From the NCBI RefSeq assembly GCF_009765905.1, contig NZ_LMUO01000012.1:106577-170576 (forward strand): 64,000 bases of DNA, given 5' to 3'. Below are positions 1-9,039 of the stretch, piece after piece; position 1 is the first letter of the stretch; every line of letters starts with the position of its first letter. Source of the stretch: Mucilaginibacter sp. L196. GTDB lineage: Bacteria > Bacteroidota > Bacteroidia > Sphingobacteriales > Sphingobacteriaceae. The notes below the pieces were generated by a model that ran no database searches, had not been told where the DNA came from, and was given only the letters and a program-made list of their open reading frames with translations. Both the position numbers and the translations under genes were made by a program.

Positions 1-83
1 ACTAAGGCCTGTGTAGTATGAGCGGATAGCACGGGCCGGAGGCAACGCCCAACCTATTTTTAGACTTTTGCGCGCTTCGTTGA

Positions 84-140
84 CTCACCCGGTCTTGCTG
101 CGCTCGACCACCCTCTCTTCGCCTGCGGCGGAAAGAGGGG
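84..140. repeat. GC-rich dispersed repeat, copy A
   Basis: A GC-rich stretch beginning CTCACCC, with TTGCTGCGCTCG and CGCCTGCGGCG inside, closely resembles the stretch at 60710-60766. It lies in the gene-free first 298 bases, which otherwise hold only the palindrome at 220-296. No reading frame in those 298 bases looks like a protein. The copies are seen directly; that they form a genome-wide intergenic repeat family is inferred. Confidence 0.6.
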
Positions 141-219
141 AAGGTATGTAAAAGCCTTAAGAAGTTTTTGAAACTTCATAAGACTGGCAACGTTTATGGC
201 AATGCTGGATATAAAACAG

Positions 220-296
220 AATTGTCATTCTGAGGAACGAAGAATCTGTACAGTGTAAACTACTTTCCAGATTCTTCGTTCCTCAGAATGACAATT
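220..296. repeat. Dispersed palindrome, copy 1
   Basis: The arms 220-248 and 268-296 are perfect reverse complements of 29 bases around a 19-base loop. The outer arm carries the TTGTCATTCTGAG core shared with the copies at 5681, 14379, 22865, 37451 and 60848. The loop, read on the minus strand, matches the loops at 14379 and 37451, so this copy is inverted relative to them. It ends two bases from the stop codon of the SDR gene and could act as its terminator. Confidence 0.9.
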
Positions 297-298
297 TA

Positions 299-1024
299 CT
301 ACCACGGGCTAACCCCGGTTTCCGGATTATTGTCATCACTGAAGAAACCGCCGGTTGGGCCGTTTTGGTCGATAGTGGCATATTTGACTACTCTTGCGGC
401 TGCATCTTCTACCGTGCCGGGGCCGCTGTGATGGTTGAAGTCGGTTGCGGTATAACCGGGGTCGACAGCGTTTACTTTGAAGGCTGTATCTTGCAGCTCA
501 TAAGCCAACACAATAGTATAGGCATTCAATGCCGATTTTGACGGGCCATAGGCAGCACTTTTTACTTTGTAGTACTTCCAACTTGGGTCGGCATGTAGGG
601 TAAGCGAACCTAAGCCGGAGGTTACGTTTACGATCCTTGGCTCAGCTGATTTCTTCAATGTATCTAAAAATGCTTTAGTCACGTTGATCACGCCGAAGAA
701 ATTAGTATCAAATACTTCACGGATGGTATCAGTGGTGGTTGCTAAAGCAGTTTGCGGGATGCCACCACTGATGCCCGCATTGTTGATTAATACATCAAGC
801 GAATCGATCTGCTTGCTTGCGGCTTCGATAGATGCGGGGTTGGTTACATCAATCTGGATAGCTTTAACATTGATTAGTCCCTCGGTTTTTAATTTGGCAA
901 CGGCTTCTTCGCCTTTCGCTAAATCACGGGCACCTAAGTAAACAAAATATCCTTGTTTTAATAATTGGCGGGTTGCTTCAAAGCCAATGCTTTTGTTGGC
1001 TCCTGTTATCAATACTTTTTTCAT
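299..1024 (-). CDS. SDR family NAD(P)-dependent oxidoreductase
   Basis: A 241-residue classical short-chain dehydrogenase/reductase. The Rossmann cofactor motif TGANKSIG is at residues 7-14, NNAG at 81-84, and the catalytic set is Ser136, Tyr159 and Lys163 (YGPSK). The length is normal for a single-domain SDR. It would act in the cytoplasm on an alcohol or carbonyl substrate that cannot be read from the sequence. The ATG start lies directly before the first beta strand. An AraC-type regulator gene lies 73 bases upstream on the same strand, so the two may be co-transcribed or the regulator may control this gene. This pairing is inferred only from position. Confidence 0.92.
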   Translation of the reverse strand: MKKVLITGANKSIGFEATRQLLKQGYFVYLGARDLAKGEEAVAKLKTEGLINVKAIQIDVTNPASIEAASKQIDSLDVLINNAGISGGIPQTALATTTDTIREVFDTNFFGVINVTKAFLDTLKKSAEPRIVNVTSGLGSLTLHADPSWKYYKVKSAAYGPSKSALNAYTIVLAYELQDTAFKVNAVDPGYTATDFNHHSGPGTVEDAAARVVKYATIDQNGPTGGFFSDDNNPETGVSPW

Positions 1025-1097
1025 ATGTGCTGTATGTTATTTATTACAACACAAAGGTAGCCGGTATGTTAGCGGTGAGAGTGCACTCCTAAAGGTT

Positions 1098-1991
1098 TCA
1101 CTGGTACATTTCACGGATGGTGGTACGATACTCCATCGGCGTGTGTTTTGCCAACCGTTTAAAGAACCTGTTAAAGTAAGAAGCATCCTCAAAACCCAAC
1201 TGAAAAGCGATTTCCTTAATAGAATGCTCAGTATGGAAAAGTAATCTTTTGGCTTCGAGGATCAAGCGCTCGTGTACGTGGGTGATAGCAGGCTTGCCGC
1301 TTTGCTCCTTAACCACTTCGCTCAAGTGCCCGGCGGAGATGTTGAGCATATCGGCGTAAGCGGTTACCTCGTGGGTTTGAGTATAAGATTCCTCTATTTT
1401 GGAGAGGTATTTTTTCAGCATCAGCCTGTCGGGCGTTTGCGCGGCATTGCTGTACTGCCCGGTGTACAGCCTGCTTAGGTAGATCATCAGCACTTGTATA
1501 TAGGCCATCATCATGCTATGCTGCCAGTTGTTTTGGGCGATGTACTCGGCATACATTTTCTCCAGGATGTCTTCGATGAAAACTACATCATCAGTATTCA
1601 AACTAATCTCATGCCCGTTATACTTGTTTTGAATGACAGGTAATTGTTTTAATGAGCTATTGCCCTCTAAGGCCAAAAACTCTTCGGTAAAAGCCATTAT
1701 CATACCTGTGAGTGGTTCAGCTTCTTCTTTTAGCTGCACCTGGTGTGGTACGGTGAAGTAAAAAGTATCGGGTTTTAGCGTATAAGGCGTCATGTCGATC
1801 CAATGCCTGCTGCTCCCCTGCCTTACCAGGCAAAAAAAGTAATAATCCTTACGGTGTGGTTGCAAAAAATCCGACCGCACCATGCTCATGCTGCAATCCA
1901 CCTTATCCATCCGGAGCATTTTATTGCCGGTGAGGATATCAGGTTCCAGTTGAAATTTGGGAATGACGGTTTCAGTATCGGAATAATACAT
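1098..1991 (-). CDS. AraC family transcriptional regulator
   Basis: A 297-residue regulator with the usual two-part layout. The N-terminal 180 residues or so look like an AraC ligand-binding cupin (HWIDMTPYTLKPDTFYFTVP is a typical strand pattern). The last 100 residues hold two helix-turn-helix motifs, including SIKEIAFQLGFEDASYFNRF, the signature second HTH. It is predicted to bind DNA and respond to a small molecule that I cannot name. The likeliest target is the SDR gene directly downstream. The 270 bases upstream (1992-2262) are AT-rich without a convincing gene. Confidence 0.92.
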   Translation of the reverse strand: MYYSDTETVIPKFQLEPDILTGNKMLRMDKVDCSMSMVRSDFLQPHRKDYYFFCLVRQGSSRHWIDMTPYTLKPDTFYFTVPHQVQLKEEAEPLTGMIMAFTEEFLALEGNSSLKQLPVIQNKYNGHEISLNTDDVVFIEDILEKMYAEYIAQNNWQHSMMMAYIQVLMIYLSRLYTGQYSNAAQTPDRLMLKKYLSKIEESYTQTHEVTAYADMLNISAGHLSEVVKEQSGKPAITHVHERLILEAKRLLFHTEHSIKEIAFQLGFEDASYFNRFFKRLAKHTPMEYRTTIREMYQ

Positions 1992-2262
1992 ACTACAAAT
2001 AACGGGAAAAAGACGATGGAATTTGCTCGATTTTTAATTCTAACAAGTATAAAAACTATCATTTTTAGGAATTTTTCGGGCTATTTCCGATCAAAAACAG
2101 GCATTTTCAGGACATTTTTTGAGGAAAATCAGTCTAAAGTCACACTTTTCCGAACATTTTTAACACCTAAAAACCCACTTTTTTAGTGCTTTTAGGGCAT
2201 AAAATCGCTAAAAAGTGTACCAAATGTACCATCTGTTTCACTTGTACCGTGGTGCAGCGCAG

Positions 2263-3744
2263 TTAAATATCGTTGTCTTCGCTCGATGCGGTTAGCACCT
2301 GCTCTTTACTTGCATCAGCATTAAAAGTATAGCCAAATAGCTTACGCTCTTTAATCATAGCGGCAACATCGGCGGGTACATATTGCTCCCAGCCCTCAAC
2401 GCCTTGTTTGATCAGTTGCAGTACAATGTCAGTTTGCACATGCAGGTTATTCTCATTGTAATGGTGAATATCCTCTATCTTATTGTTGGCGATCAGGTAG
2501 CGATATAAGTCGATCAAGTGCGCAGGCGGGTTAAAGCGCAGGCAATTCCAGATCACGCCATCACGCAGGGTTGGGTAGATGAACAGCTTCACCTTACGGC
2601 TAAACAGCGTGGCAAAGGACTCCAAAATACCGCCGGGAAGCTCTTTATAGTGTTCTTCGGAGAAGATGTATTCTAAGTTAGGATAGCCTAAAACCACACC
2701 CAATTTCAGGATAGTGATCTTGGACAGATAGGACACCAGTTTATAATACTCGTGAAAATTTGAGATCAATACTGTTTGCCCAAGCGAGCAAAGAATATCT
2801 ACCCTATCCAGGAAATCCTTTTCGTCGATCTCGGCGGACTCATCGGCATTGCGCTCTTTCAGGGATTGCAGGGTGAGCTCGGTGATCACCACTACGTTTT
2901 TGGGATCAACATCGGGTTCCTGCATAAACTGCTTTACGCCGGTACTCAACATATCCAAATGCACATTAATAATCGGACGAAAACGCCCACGGATCACCAC
3001 TATGTGCTTTTTATACAATACCTCAGATGGCTGCTGGTTCTTGCCATCCGGACCAAATACCGCAGCATCTGAGAAACCATATTTCACCAGGTGAAGGCTC
3101 ATCAGCCTGTTATCTACCTTAGTAAAGTTAGGGCCTTCAAAGCGTATCATATCTATCTGCAAACGATCTTTTGACAGCTCGTCCATCAGTGATAGCAAAA
3201 ACAAAGGCGGATTATCGTGGTAATAGAAACAGGCGTAAATCAGGTTTACGCCTAAAGTGCCTACCGCTTGTTGTTGTAAATTATTGTCATTATCCAACAG
3301 CTTTACGTGTAGTACCACATCATTATACTCACCATTTGGCTCTAACTGGAACCGTACGCCCATCCAACCGTGACCATCATTTGTTTTATGATAATTAAGC
3401 GCCGACATGGTATCCGAAAACGCAAAAAAGGTGGTGGTACTACCGCGTTGCTCGGCAAGGCGTTCAATTAAAAGGCCATATTCACGCTCAAGCATCGATA
3501 TTAAGCGAGGTTCGCTCACATAACGGCGACTTTGTTGCGCTCCATAAATAGCATCAGAAAAAATCATGTCGTAGGCCGACATGGTTTTTGCTACTGTTCC
3601 CGCTGCGGCACCTGCTTTAAAAAAATTGGCTGCAACATCCTGCCCTGCACCTATTTCGGCAAATGACCCATAAATTTGAGGGTCGAGATTTATAGCTAAA
3701 GCTTTTTGTTTTGTGCCGATGTCCGTATTCTGAATGGGAGTCAT
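2263..3744 (-). CDS. Conserved hypothetical protein, 493 aa
   Basis: I do not recognise the family with confidence. The protein has no signal peptide and no membrane segments, so it is probably cytoplasmic. It is rich in alternating hydrophobic strands and helices (KITILKLGVVLGYPNLEYIF, VKLFIYPTLRDGVIWNCLRF), and the C-terminal half could be a nucleotide- or ligand-binding alpha/beta fold. No Walker, kinase or metal motif is evident. It is monocistronic and divergent from lysS across a 209-base AT-rich gap. The length, regular codon use and uninterrupted frame support a real gene. No function is proposed. Confidence 0.8.
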   Translation of the reverse strand: MTPIQNTDIGTKQKALAINLDPQIYGSFAEIGAGQDVAANFFKAGAAAGTVAKTMSAYDMIFSDAIYGAQQSRRYVSEPRLISMLEREYGLLIERLAEQRGSTTTFFAFSDTMSALNYHKTNDGHGWMGVRFQLEPNGEYNDVVLHVKLLDNDNNLQQQAVGTLGVNLIYACFYYHDNPPLFLLSLMDELSKDRLQIDMIRFEGPNFTKVDNRLMSLHLVKYGFSDAAVFGPDGKNQQPSEVLYKKHIVVIRGRFRPIINVHLDMLSTGVKQFMQEPDVDPKNVVVITELTLQSLKERNADESAEIDEKDFLDRVDILCSLGQTVLISNFHEYYKLVSYLSKITILKLGVVLGYPNLEYIFSEEHYKELPGGILESFATLFSRKVKLFIYPTLRDGVIWNCLRFNPPAHLIDLYRYLIANNKIEDIHHYNENNLHVQTDIVLQLIKQGVEGWEQYVPADVAAMIKERKLFGYTFNADASKEQVLTASSEDNDI

Positions 3745-3929
3745 ACGCTTTGTATTTAATATTCCGGGAGCAATATCCTACGTTGGATAAGATGTGTAAA
3801 AATACAGTTTTTTAATTAATCGCGATACAAAATTTAGCACTAAGTGTACATATTACACCCAGCTGAATCTTCGCATTTGTTAATAAATAGCTTGTTTACA
3901 AACACATCGCACCATATCTAAAAAAACGC

Positions 3930-3937
3930 TATTTTTG
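3930..3937 (+). promoter_or_regulatory. Candidate -7 box of the lysS promoter
   Basis: TATTTTTG fits the Bacteroidota -7 consensus TAnnTTTG and lies 16 bases before the lysS ATG. No convincing -33 TTG box is seen at the expected distance, so the call rests on one element. Confidence 0.45.
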
Positions 3938-3953
3938 CAACTTTGATAAAAAT

Positions 3954-5675
3954 ATGAGTATTGCACTATCCGAACAGGAAATTTTACGCCGCGAATCATT
4001 ACAACAGCTTCGCAATTTGGGTATCAACCCATACCCTGCCGAAGCTTTTGATGTGACCGCATGGGCAAAGGATATAACCGAAAACTTTGAAGCCAGCCCT
4101 GATACTTACCAGCATGTAACCCTTGCCGGCCGTATCATGACACGCCGCATTATGGGCAGCGCCTCGTTTGCTGAGTTACAGGATTCAACAGGCCGCATCC
4201 AGATCTATTTAAAACGTGATGATATTTGCCCTGATGAGGATAAGACATTATACAATACCGTATTCAAAAAGTTATTAGATATTGGTGATTACATCGGCGT
4301 TAAAGGTTATGTTTTCCTAACCCAAACCGGCGAAATTTCTGTACACGTACAGCAATTATTCGTTTTGTCGAAATCATTAAAACCACTTCCGGTTGTGAAA
4401 CGCGACGAGGAAGGTAATATCCACGATGGGTTCACCGACCCTGAGCAACGTTACCGCCAACGTTATGTGGATTTGACCGTTAACCCAGATTTTAAACAGA
4501 TCTTCATCAACCGCTCAAAAGTGATTAGCAGTATGCGCGATTATTTTAACAGCGAAGGTTGGATGGAAGTGGAAACACCAATACTACAACCTGTGCATGG
4601 TGGTGCGGCGGCAAGGCCATTCGCTACACATCATAATACACTGGATATGCCGTTGTTTTTACGCATAGCCAACGAACTTTATTTAAAACGACTGATAGTT
4701 GCCGGATTTGACGGCGTATACGAGTTTGGTAAGATGTTCCGTAATGAGGGCATGGACCGCACACATAATCCGGAATTTACCTCGGTAGAAATATATGTGG
4801 CCTACAAGGACTATATATGGATGATGGAAATGGTGGAGAAATGCCTTGAGCATGTAACCCGTGCTATACATGGCATCCCGGTAGTGCAATATGGCGCTAA
4901 CGAGATCAATTTCGCAGGACCATATGTAAAACTATCCATGTATGATTCAATCTTGAAATATACCGGGATTGATGTATCTGAAATGGATGAAGCAGGCCTG
5001 CGTGAAACTTGTGCCGATTTGGGTATTGAAACCAATGAAAGCATGGGTAAAGGTAAATTGATTGACGAGATATTCGGCGCAAAAGTGGAGGTTAATCTGA
5101 TACAGCCAACCTATATAACCGACTACCCTATCGAGATGACTCCGCTTGCCAAAAAGCATCGCAGCAAAGAAGGCCTTGTAGAGCGCTTTGAGCTGTTTGT
5201 AAACGGCAAGGAGATAGCTAACGCCTACTCGGAATTAAACGACCCTATAGACCAGCGTGAGCGCTTTGAGGACCAGCTATTATTAGCAGGTCGTGGGGAT
5301 GATGAGGCAATGGCGATGGATGATGACTTTTTACGCGCGTTGGAATATGGTATGCCGCCAACATCAGGCCTGGGTATAGGTATCGATCGTTTAGTGATGA
5401 TGATGACCAACCAAAGCACCATACAGGAAGTATTATTCTTCCCGCAGATGCGCCCGGAGAAAAAATCAAAAATTGCTACCCTTGACGATTTTGTAAATAT
5501 TGGTGTACCGCCGGAATGGGTGCCTGTATTAAATAAAATGGGCTTCAACACCGTTGAAGAACTAAAAGCGGCCAATCCCAACAAAGTATTTAATGACCTT
5601 GGCGGAATGCGTAAGAAACTAAAGCTGAATATAGATATGCCTGTAAAAGAGGTAGTAATGGCGTGGTTTGAGTAA
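3954..5675 (+). CDS. lysS: Lysyl-tRNA synthetase, class II
   Basis: It charges tRNA-Lys with lysine. At 573 residues it has the OB-fold anticodon-binding domain (about 55-140) and the class II catalytic core. Motif 2 is [18 protein letters not shown] (262-279) and motif 3 is GLGIGIDRL (472-480). The common bacterial enzyme is about 500 residues and ends near the FFPQMRP segment (496-501). Here some 70 extra residues follow, with a helix-hairpin-helix-like pattern ([20 protein letters not shown]). Longer LysRS forms are known in Bacteroidota, so this is probably a lineage feature and not a fusion artefact. The ATG start is supported by a -7-like box just upstream. A palindromic repeat starts six bases after the stop. 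Confidence 0.97.
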   Translation: MSIALSEQEILRRESLQQLRNLGINPYPAEAFDVTAWAKDITENFEASPDTYQHVTLAGRIMTRRIMGSASFAELQDSTGRIQIYLKRDDICPDEDKTLYNTVFKKLLDIGDYIGVKGYVFLTQTGEISVHVQQLFVLSKSLKPLPVVKRDEEGNIHDGFTDPEQRYRQRYVDLTVNPDFKQIFINRSKVISSMRDYFNSEGWMEVETPILQPVHGGAAARPFATHHNTLDMPLFLRIANELYLKRLIVAGFDGVYEFGKMFRNEGMDRTHNPEFTSVEIYVAYKDYIWMMEMVEKCLEHVTRAIHGIPVVQYGANEINFAGPYVKLSMYDSILKYTGIDVSEMDEAGLRETCADLGIETNESMGKGKLIDEIFGAKVEVNLIQPTYITDYPIEMTPLAKKHRSKEGLVERFELFVNGKEIANAYSELNDPIDQRERFEDQLLLAGRGDDEAMAMDDDFLRALEYGMPPTSGLGIGIDRLVMMMTNQSTIQEVLFFPQMRPEKKSKIATLDDFVNIGVPPEWVPVLNKMGFNTVEELKAANPNKVFNDLGGMRKKLKLNIDMPVKEVVMAWFE

Positions 5676-5680
5676 TTCCC

Positions 5681-5770
5681 CTTGTCATTCTGAGCATAGC
5701 GAAGAATCTATCGATGGGCATTTGCGCTATATATAACGGATAGATTCTTCGCTATGCTCAGAATGACAAG
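5681..5770. repeat. Dispersed palindrome, copy 2
   Basis: A perfect 32-base stem (5681-5712 with 5739-5770) encloses a 26-base loop. The arm has the TTGTCATTCTGAGCATAGCG core of the family, but the loop differs from copies 1, 3 and 5. It begins six bases after the lysS stop and may terminate transcription there. Confidence 0.9.
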
Positions 5771-5831
5771 TTATATAAAACAATCTCTTAACTAATTTCA
5801 AATTCCGCTTTTAACTTTTAACTTTAATTAC

Positions 5832-5839
5832 TACATTTG
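5832..5839 (+). promoter_or_regulatory. Candidate -7 box of the rpmH-rnpA-yidD promoter
   Basis: TACATTTG matches the TAnnTTTG consensus, 39 bases before the rpmH start. A clear -33 box is not visible. Confidence 0.4.
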
Positions 5840-5878
5840 CGCTCTTGTTTTTTTAAACAACGATAGAATAAAATAATC

Positions 5879-6037
5879 ATGAAAAGAACTTTCCAGCCTT
5901 CTCAAAGAAAAAGAAGAAATAAACACGGTTTCCGTGAGCGTATGGCATCAGCTAACGGCAGAAGAATATTAGCAGCTAGAAGAGCTAAAGGTAGAAAAAG
6001 ACTGTCAGTATCTGACGAAGGTCGTCATAAAGCATAA
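5879..6037 (+). CDS. rpmH: 50S ribosomal protein L34
   Basis: A 52-residue, strongly basic protein beginning [20 protein letters not shown], the invariant start of bacterial L34. It is a component of the large ribosomal subunit. The KRTxQPS...HGFRxRM and [13 protein letters not shown] segments are typical of the family. The frame was read directly from the bases: ATG at 5879, TAA at 6035-6037. It is followed 71 bases later by rnpA, the near-universal bacterial order rpmH-rnpA-yidD, which confirms the call. Confidence 0.97.
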   Translation: MKRTFQPSQRKRRNKHGFRERMASANGRRILAARRAKGRKRLSVSDEGRHKA

Positions 6038-6108
6038 GCTGGTTGCAATTTCCTTTATAGGAATTTGAGCCGTTATTTGCTTAATTTTCGGCTCCGCATC
6101 AGCAAAAT

Positions 6109-6495
6109 ATGTATACTTTTAAAAAAGAAGAACGTTTATGTAATAAAAAGCTTATTGACGAGCTTTTTCATAAGGGTTCTTCTTTTTTGTGCTATCCCTT
6201 CAAGGCGTCATGGCTTCTGGTTGATGATGCGTCACAAACAGTCCCTGCCCAGCTATTAATTTCTGTTTCCAAACGGCGTTATAAACACGCGGTTGATCGA
6301 AACCAGGTAAAACGCCGTCTGCGCGAAGCCTATCGCCTCAACAAACAGCAGCATTTGTACGAATTGCTTGCAGTCGCCAATAAAAAAATCATCATTTCCA
6401 TAGGTTACATTGGCAAGCAGATAGAATCTTATGAGCTTTTCGACAAAAAAATGCTCAAGCTATTAAAACAGTTAAGCGAGGAACTGGCCAAATGA
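6109..6495 (+). CDS. rnpA: Ribonuclease P protein component
   Basis: This 128-residue protein subunit of RNase P assists the catalytic RNA in trimming tRNA 5' ends. The family signature lies at about residues 58-75 ([19 protein letters not shown]). The usual RNR core reads RNQ here, a mild variant of the RNA-contacting motif. The length is normal. Its stop overlaps the start of yidD by four bases (ATGA), so translation is probably coupled. The catalytic RNA gene rnpB is not in this window. Confidence 0.94.
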   Translation: MYTFKKEERLCNKKLIDELFHKGSSFLCYPFKASWLLVDDASQTVPAQLLISVSKRRYKHAVDRNQVKRRLREAYRLNKQQHLYELLAVANKKIIISIGYIGKQIESYELFDKKMLKLLKQLSEELAK

Positions 6496-6737
6496 TGCTC
6501 ATCTACAACTTATTTAAAGCTATTTTAGGCGGTATCTTCCTGGTGCTGATAAAGATATATCAATACTTTATATCGCCTATGACAGGCGCTTCTTGTCGCT
6601 ATACCCCTACCTGTTCGCAATATGGGGTAGAAGCTATCAAAAAACATGGCGCTTTTAAGGGCGGATGGTTAACTTTGAAACGCATTGCCAGTTGCAACCC
6701 CTGGGGAGGCCACGGGCATGATCCGGTACCGGATTAA
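6492..6737 (+). CDS. yidD: Membrane protein insertion efficiency factor YidD
   Basis: An 81-residue protein with an N-terminal hydrophobic/amphipathic helix, then the diagnostic [10 protein letters not shown] motif and the cysteine of [12 protein letters not shown] near the end. YidD is a small inner-membrane-associated protein linked to the YidC insertion pathway. It is encoded between rnpA and, in many genomes, yidC; here tsaB follows instead. Two ATG codons are adjacent at the start, and the first overlaps rnpA. Confidence 0.95.
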   Translation: MMLIYNLFKAILGGIFLVLIKIYQYFISPMTGASCRYTPTCSQYGVEAIKKHGAFKGGWLTLKRIASCNPWGGHGHDPVPD

Positions 6738-6810
6738 GTTAAAAAGTTGAAATTCAAAAAGCGCTTAATTAAGTACTAGCTACTTGATACTAAATACTCG
6801 ATACTAACAA

Positions 6811-7491
6811 ATGATTTTACAAATAGAAACCGCCACTACCGTTTGCTCTGTTGCTTTGTCGAAGGATGGCGAGGTATTGACTGTTAAACAGATGGATCAG
6901 CGCAATATACATGCTGAGGTTATCACTTTGTATATTGAAGAATTACTTACCACAACCGGCACCCAATACAACGACCTGGATGCTATAGCTGTAAGTTGCG
7001 GACCTGGTTCTTATACCGGCTTGCGTATAGGCGTATCAACCGCTAAAGGCTTATGCTATGCGCTGGATAAACCACTTATCGCTATTGAAACATTAGAATC
7101 AATGGCCTATGGCGCGATAAGTGAAAGCGAATTAGCTACCGGCGCCACCTTGCTTTGCCCCATGATTGATGCCCGTCGCATGGAGGTGTATACTGCTATT
7201 TTTAATACTAAAGCAGAACGAATTAATCCCACTACCGCGGAGATCATCGATGAAAACAGCTTTGCTGACTTGTTAAGTAGCAATAAGATTTTATTTTTTG
7301 GTGATGGTGCCGAGAAATGCCGCGAAACATTAAATAACCCTAACGCATTGTTTTTAGAAAGTTTTGCCAACTCCGCAAGCTATCTTACTAAAAAAGCTAC
7401 AGAAAAATTTGCAGCAAAAGATTTTGAGGATGTGGCCTACTTTGAGCCCTACTATTTAAAGGATTTTATCGCCGGAAAAAAGAAAGCTTAA
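6811..7491 (+). CDS. tsaB: tRNA threonylcarbamoyladenosine biosynthesis protein TsaB
   Basis: A 226-residue ASKHA-fold protein that partners TsaD in making the t6A37 modification of ANN-decoding tRNAs. The N-terminal MILQIETATTVCSVAL and the conserved GPGSYTGLRIGVSTAKGL segment are diagnostic. It has the usual two-lobed TsaB length. It starts at ATG 6811, 73 bases after yidD. It converges with the outer-membrane protein gene at 7493, with a single base between the two stop codons, so no separate terminator fits between them. Confidence 0.94.
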   Translation: MILQIETATTVCSVALSKDGEVLTVKQMDQRNIHAEVITLYIEELLTTTGTQYNDLDAIAVSCGPGSYTGLRIGVSTAKGLCYALDKPLIAIETLESMAYGAISESELATGATLLCPMIDARRMEVYTAIFNTKAERINPTTAEIIDENSFADLLSSNKILFFGDGAEKCRETLNNPNALFLESFANSASYLTKKATEKFAAKDFEDVAYFEPYYLKDFIAGKKKA

Positions 7492-7492
7492 T

Positions 7493-8926
7493 TTATTCAG
7501 ACATCGCTTTATCGTCGCTCGGTTTAAATAATTTATCCCATAGCCTACCTAAAAATCCTTTTTCTTCGCCCATTGGTATGTGGCTCGCATTCATCGGGTG
7601 TTCAATCACCGGGCCGAATTTCATGGAGAACCCTATCGATATATCAGCGCCTGTAAATGCACCCGTTTTATCTATCTGGCTGTGGCTCTTAAGCGCAATA
7701 GCTGTTGCATCTGCAGTTTGTGGCAGCTGGCTACTCGCGATAAAAAATTCCGCATTATGCGATTTGACCATAAACTGGGTACCTAGTTTAAAAAGCTTGT
7801 CTTCATAACTGGTAACCAGTGTAAATGAATAATTCTGATATTGTATTGGGCTAACCAAAGCCGTGGTAAAACCACTATAAAACAACTCTTTGGATAAAAT
7901 AAGGGTGGGCGCATATCTTAAATCTGTTTCCTCATCACTCAGTAAAAAGGATTTTGAACCGCTTAATTCAAACCTACCATCTAATGGTGTATTATATGAG
8001 CCTTTGATAACTTTTCCACCTGTAACTTTATCGTTAACAGCATCATACACATTGGTTTCCCTCTTAGCAGAGGTAAGATCATATATACCTGTTTCACCGC
8101 TAAAATCATAAGTTTCAGCATACTTATTCCAGTGAATAAACCCCAGGTTTTTTAGATTGGTTTGTATAATAAACGCATCAGGAGTACGATAAGTGGTACC
8201 AATACTTACATCAATACCGGGGTTACTAAATGGCAGCTTACTAAATCCAGCCTTTTGTTCGGTGCCTTGCAGCCGTAATGTTGCTGAATCAGCTGCTTTA
8301 TCAAAAGTAATGCTTGATTGATCGATATGAACATTCTGCGCGCTCATACCCGATACCAGGCCTACTTTTAGGCCAAAAGCAAGCTGTTTTGTTACCTGCT
8401 CGCGATAAGTGGCACCTACTTCGTTATATAGTTGGTAGCTATAACGAGAATTAAATATATTGTTGTAAGCGTTATTCGGGAAATTTGCCGAGCCATTTAA
8501 TAAGGCTATACTTTCATCAGTAAATGCACCACGACCATCAAGCTTGGTATCAACAAAAAAGCCTAATTCAACATCACCATCAAAACTACTGAAGGCTTTA
8601 AACATGATAGAATAAGCATTGGCGTTAACATTAACGTTATTGTACTTATTGCCAGAGCCTATTTGTAAGGCTGAATTATTATAATTATCGTTTATATAAC
8701 GATTTTTTAGCGTTTGCTGAGCGTCCCCTGTCAAGGTGAAATTAGCATCAAAATTTGGGACAAAAAAGTTAAACGCGTAGCTACGACTAGTATCTGGAGT
8801 AAATGATTTCTGGGAAGGATTTTCAAATGAATCGTAGAGCGTACCTGTATTATATTGCGAAAATTCCTGGGCGAACGCCCCGGAAGCGGAAAACAGCAAG
8901 AAAAAAACTATTAGAAATCTCTTCAT
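7493..8926 (-). CDS. Predicted outer-membrane beta-barrel protein (DUF5723-like)
   Basis: A 477-residue protein with a clear signal peptide (MKRFLIVFFLLFSASGAFAQ). Many alternating amphipathic strands with asparagine- and tyrosine-rich turns follow, as in Bacteroidota outer-membrane barrels. The N-terminal part (SPDT/AFNF pattern, nested GSANFPNNAYN repeats) recalls the DUF5723 family; that assignment is from memory and tentative. The substrate is unknown. The C-terminal 40 residues are polar and may face the periplasm. The gene lies 113 bases downstream of another envelope protein gene on the same strand and may be transcribed with it. Confidence 0.75.
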   Translation of the reverse strand: MKRFLIVFFLLFSASGAFAQEFSQYNTGTLYDSFENPSQKSFTPDTSRSYAFNFFVPNFDANFTLTGDAQQTLKNRYINDNYNNSALQIGSGNKYNNVNVNANAYSIMFKAFSSFDGDVELGFFVDTKLDGRGAFTDESIALLNGSANFPNNAYNNIFNSRYSYQLYNEVGATYREQVTKQLAFGLKVGLVSGMSAQNVHIDQSSITFDKAADSATLRLQGTEQKAGFSKLPFSNPGIDVSIGTTYRTPDAFIIQTNLKNLGFIHWNKYAETYDFSGETGIYDLTSAKRETNVYDAVNDKVTGGKVIKGSYNTPLDGRFELSGSKSFLLSDEETDLRYAPTLILSKELFYSGFTTALVSPIQYQNYSFTLVTSYEDKLFKLGTQFMVKSHNAEFFIASSQLPQTADATAIALKSHSQIDKTGAFTGADISIGFSMKFGPVIEHPMNASHIPMGEEKGFLGRLWDKLFKPSDDKAMSE

Positions 8927-9039
8927 ATACTAACCCTAAATCAATTCTCACTAAAGATAAATTATGCTTGCCAACAAATTGCATTAGAAAGCTAAAAATA
9001 TGGCAAAACCCGTTGTTATCTTTTTGTTAACAACAGGTT

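Noticed and set aside
220..296. Palindromes as CRISPR repeats
   Set aside because: The copies are single, kilobases apart, and not regularly spaced; no cas gene is present.
1803..2186. Rightward frame of 127 codons
   Set aside because: Most of it is the opposite strand of the AraC gene, and the rest is low-complexity AT-rich DNA; no protein-like pattern.
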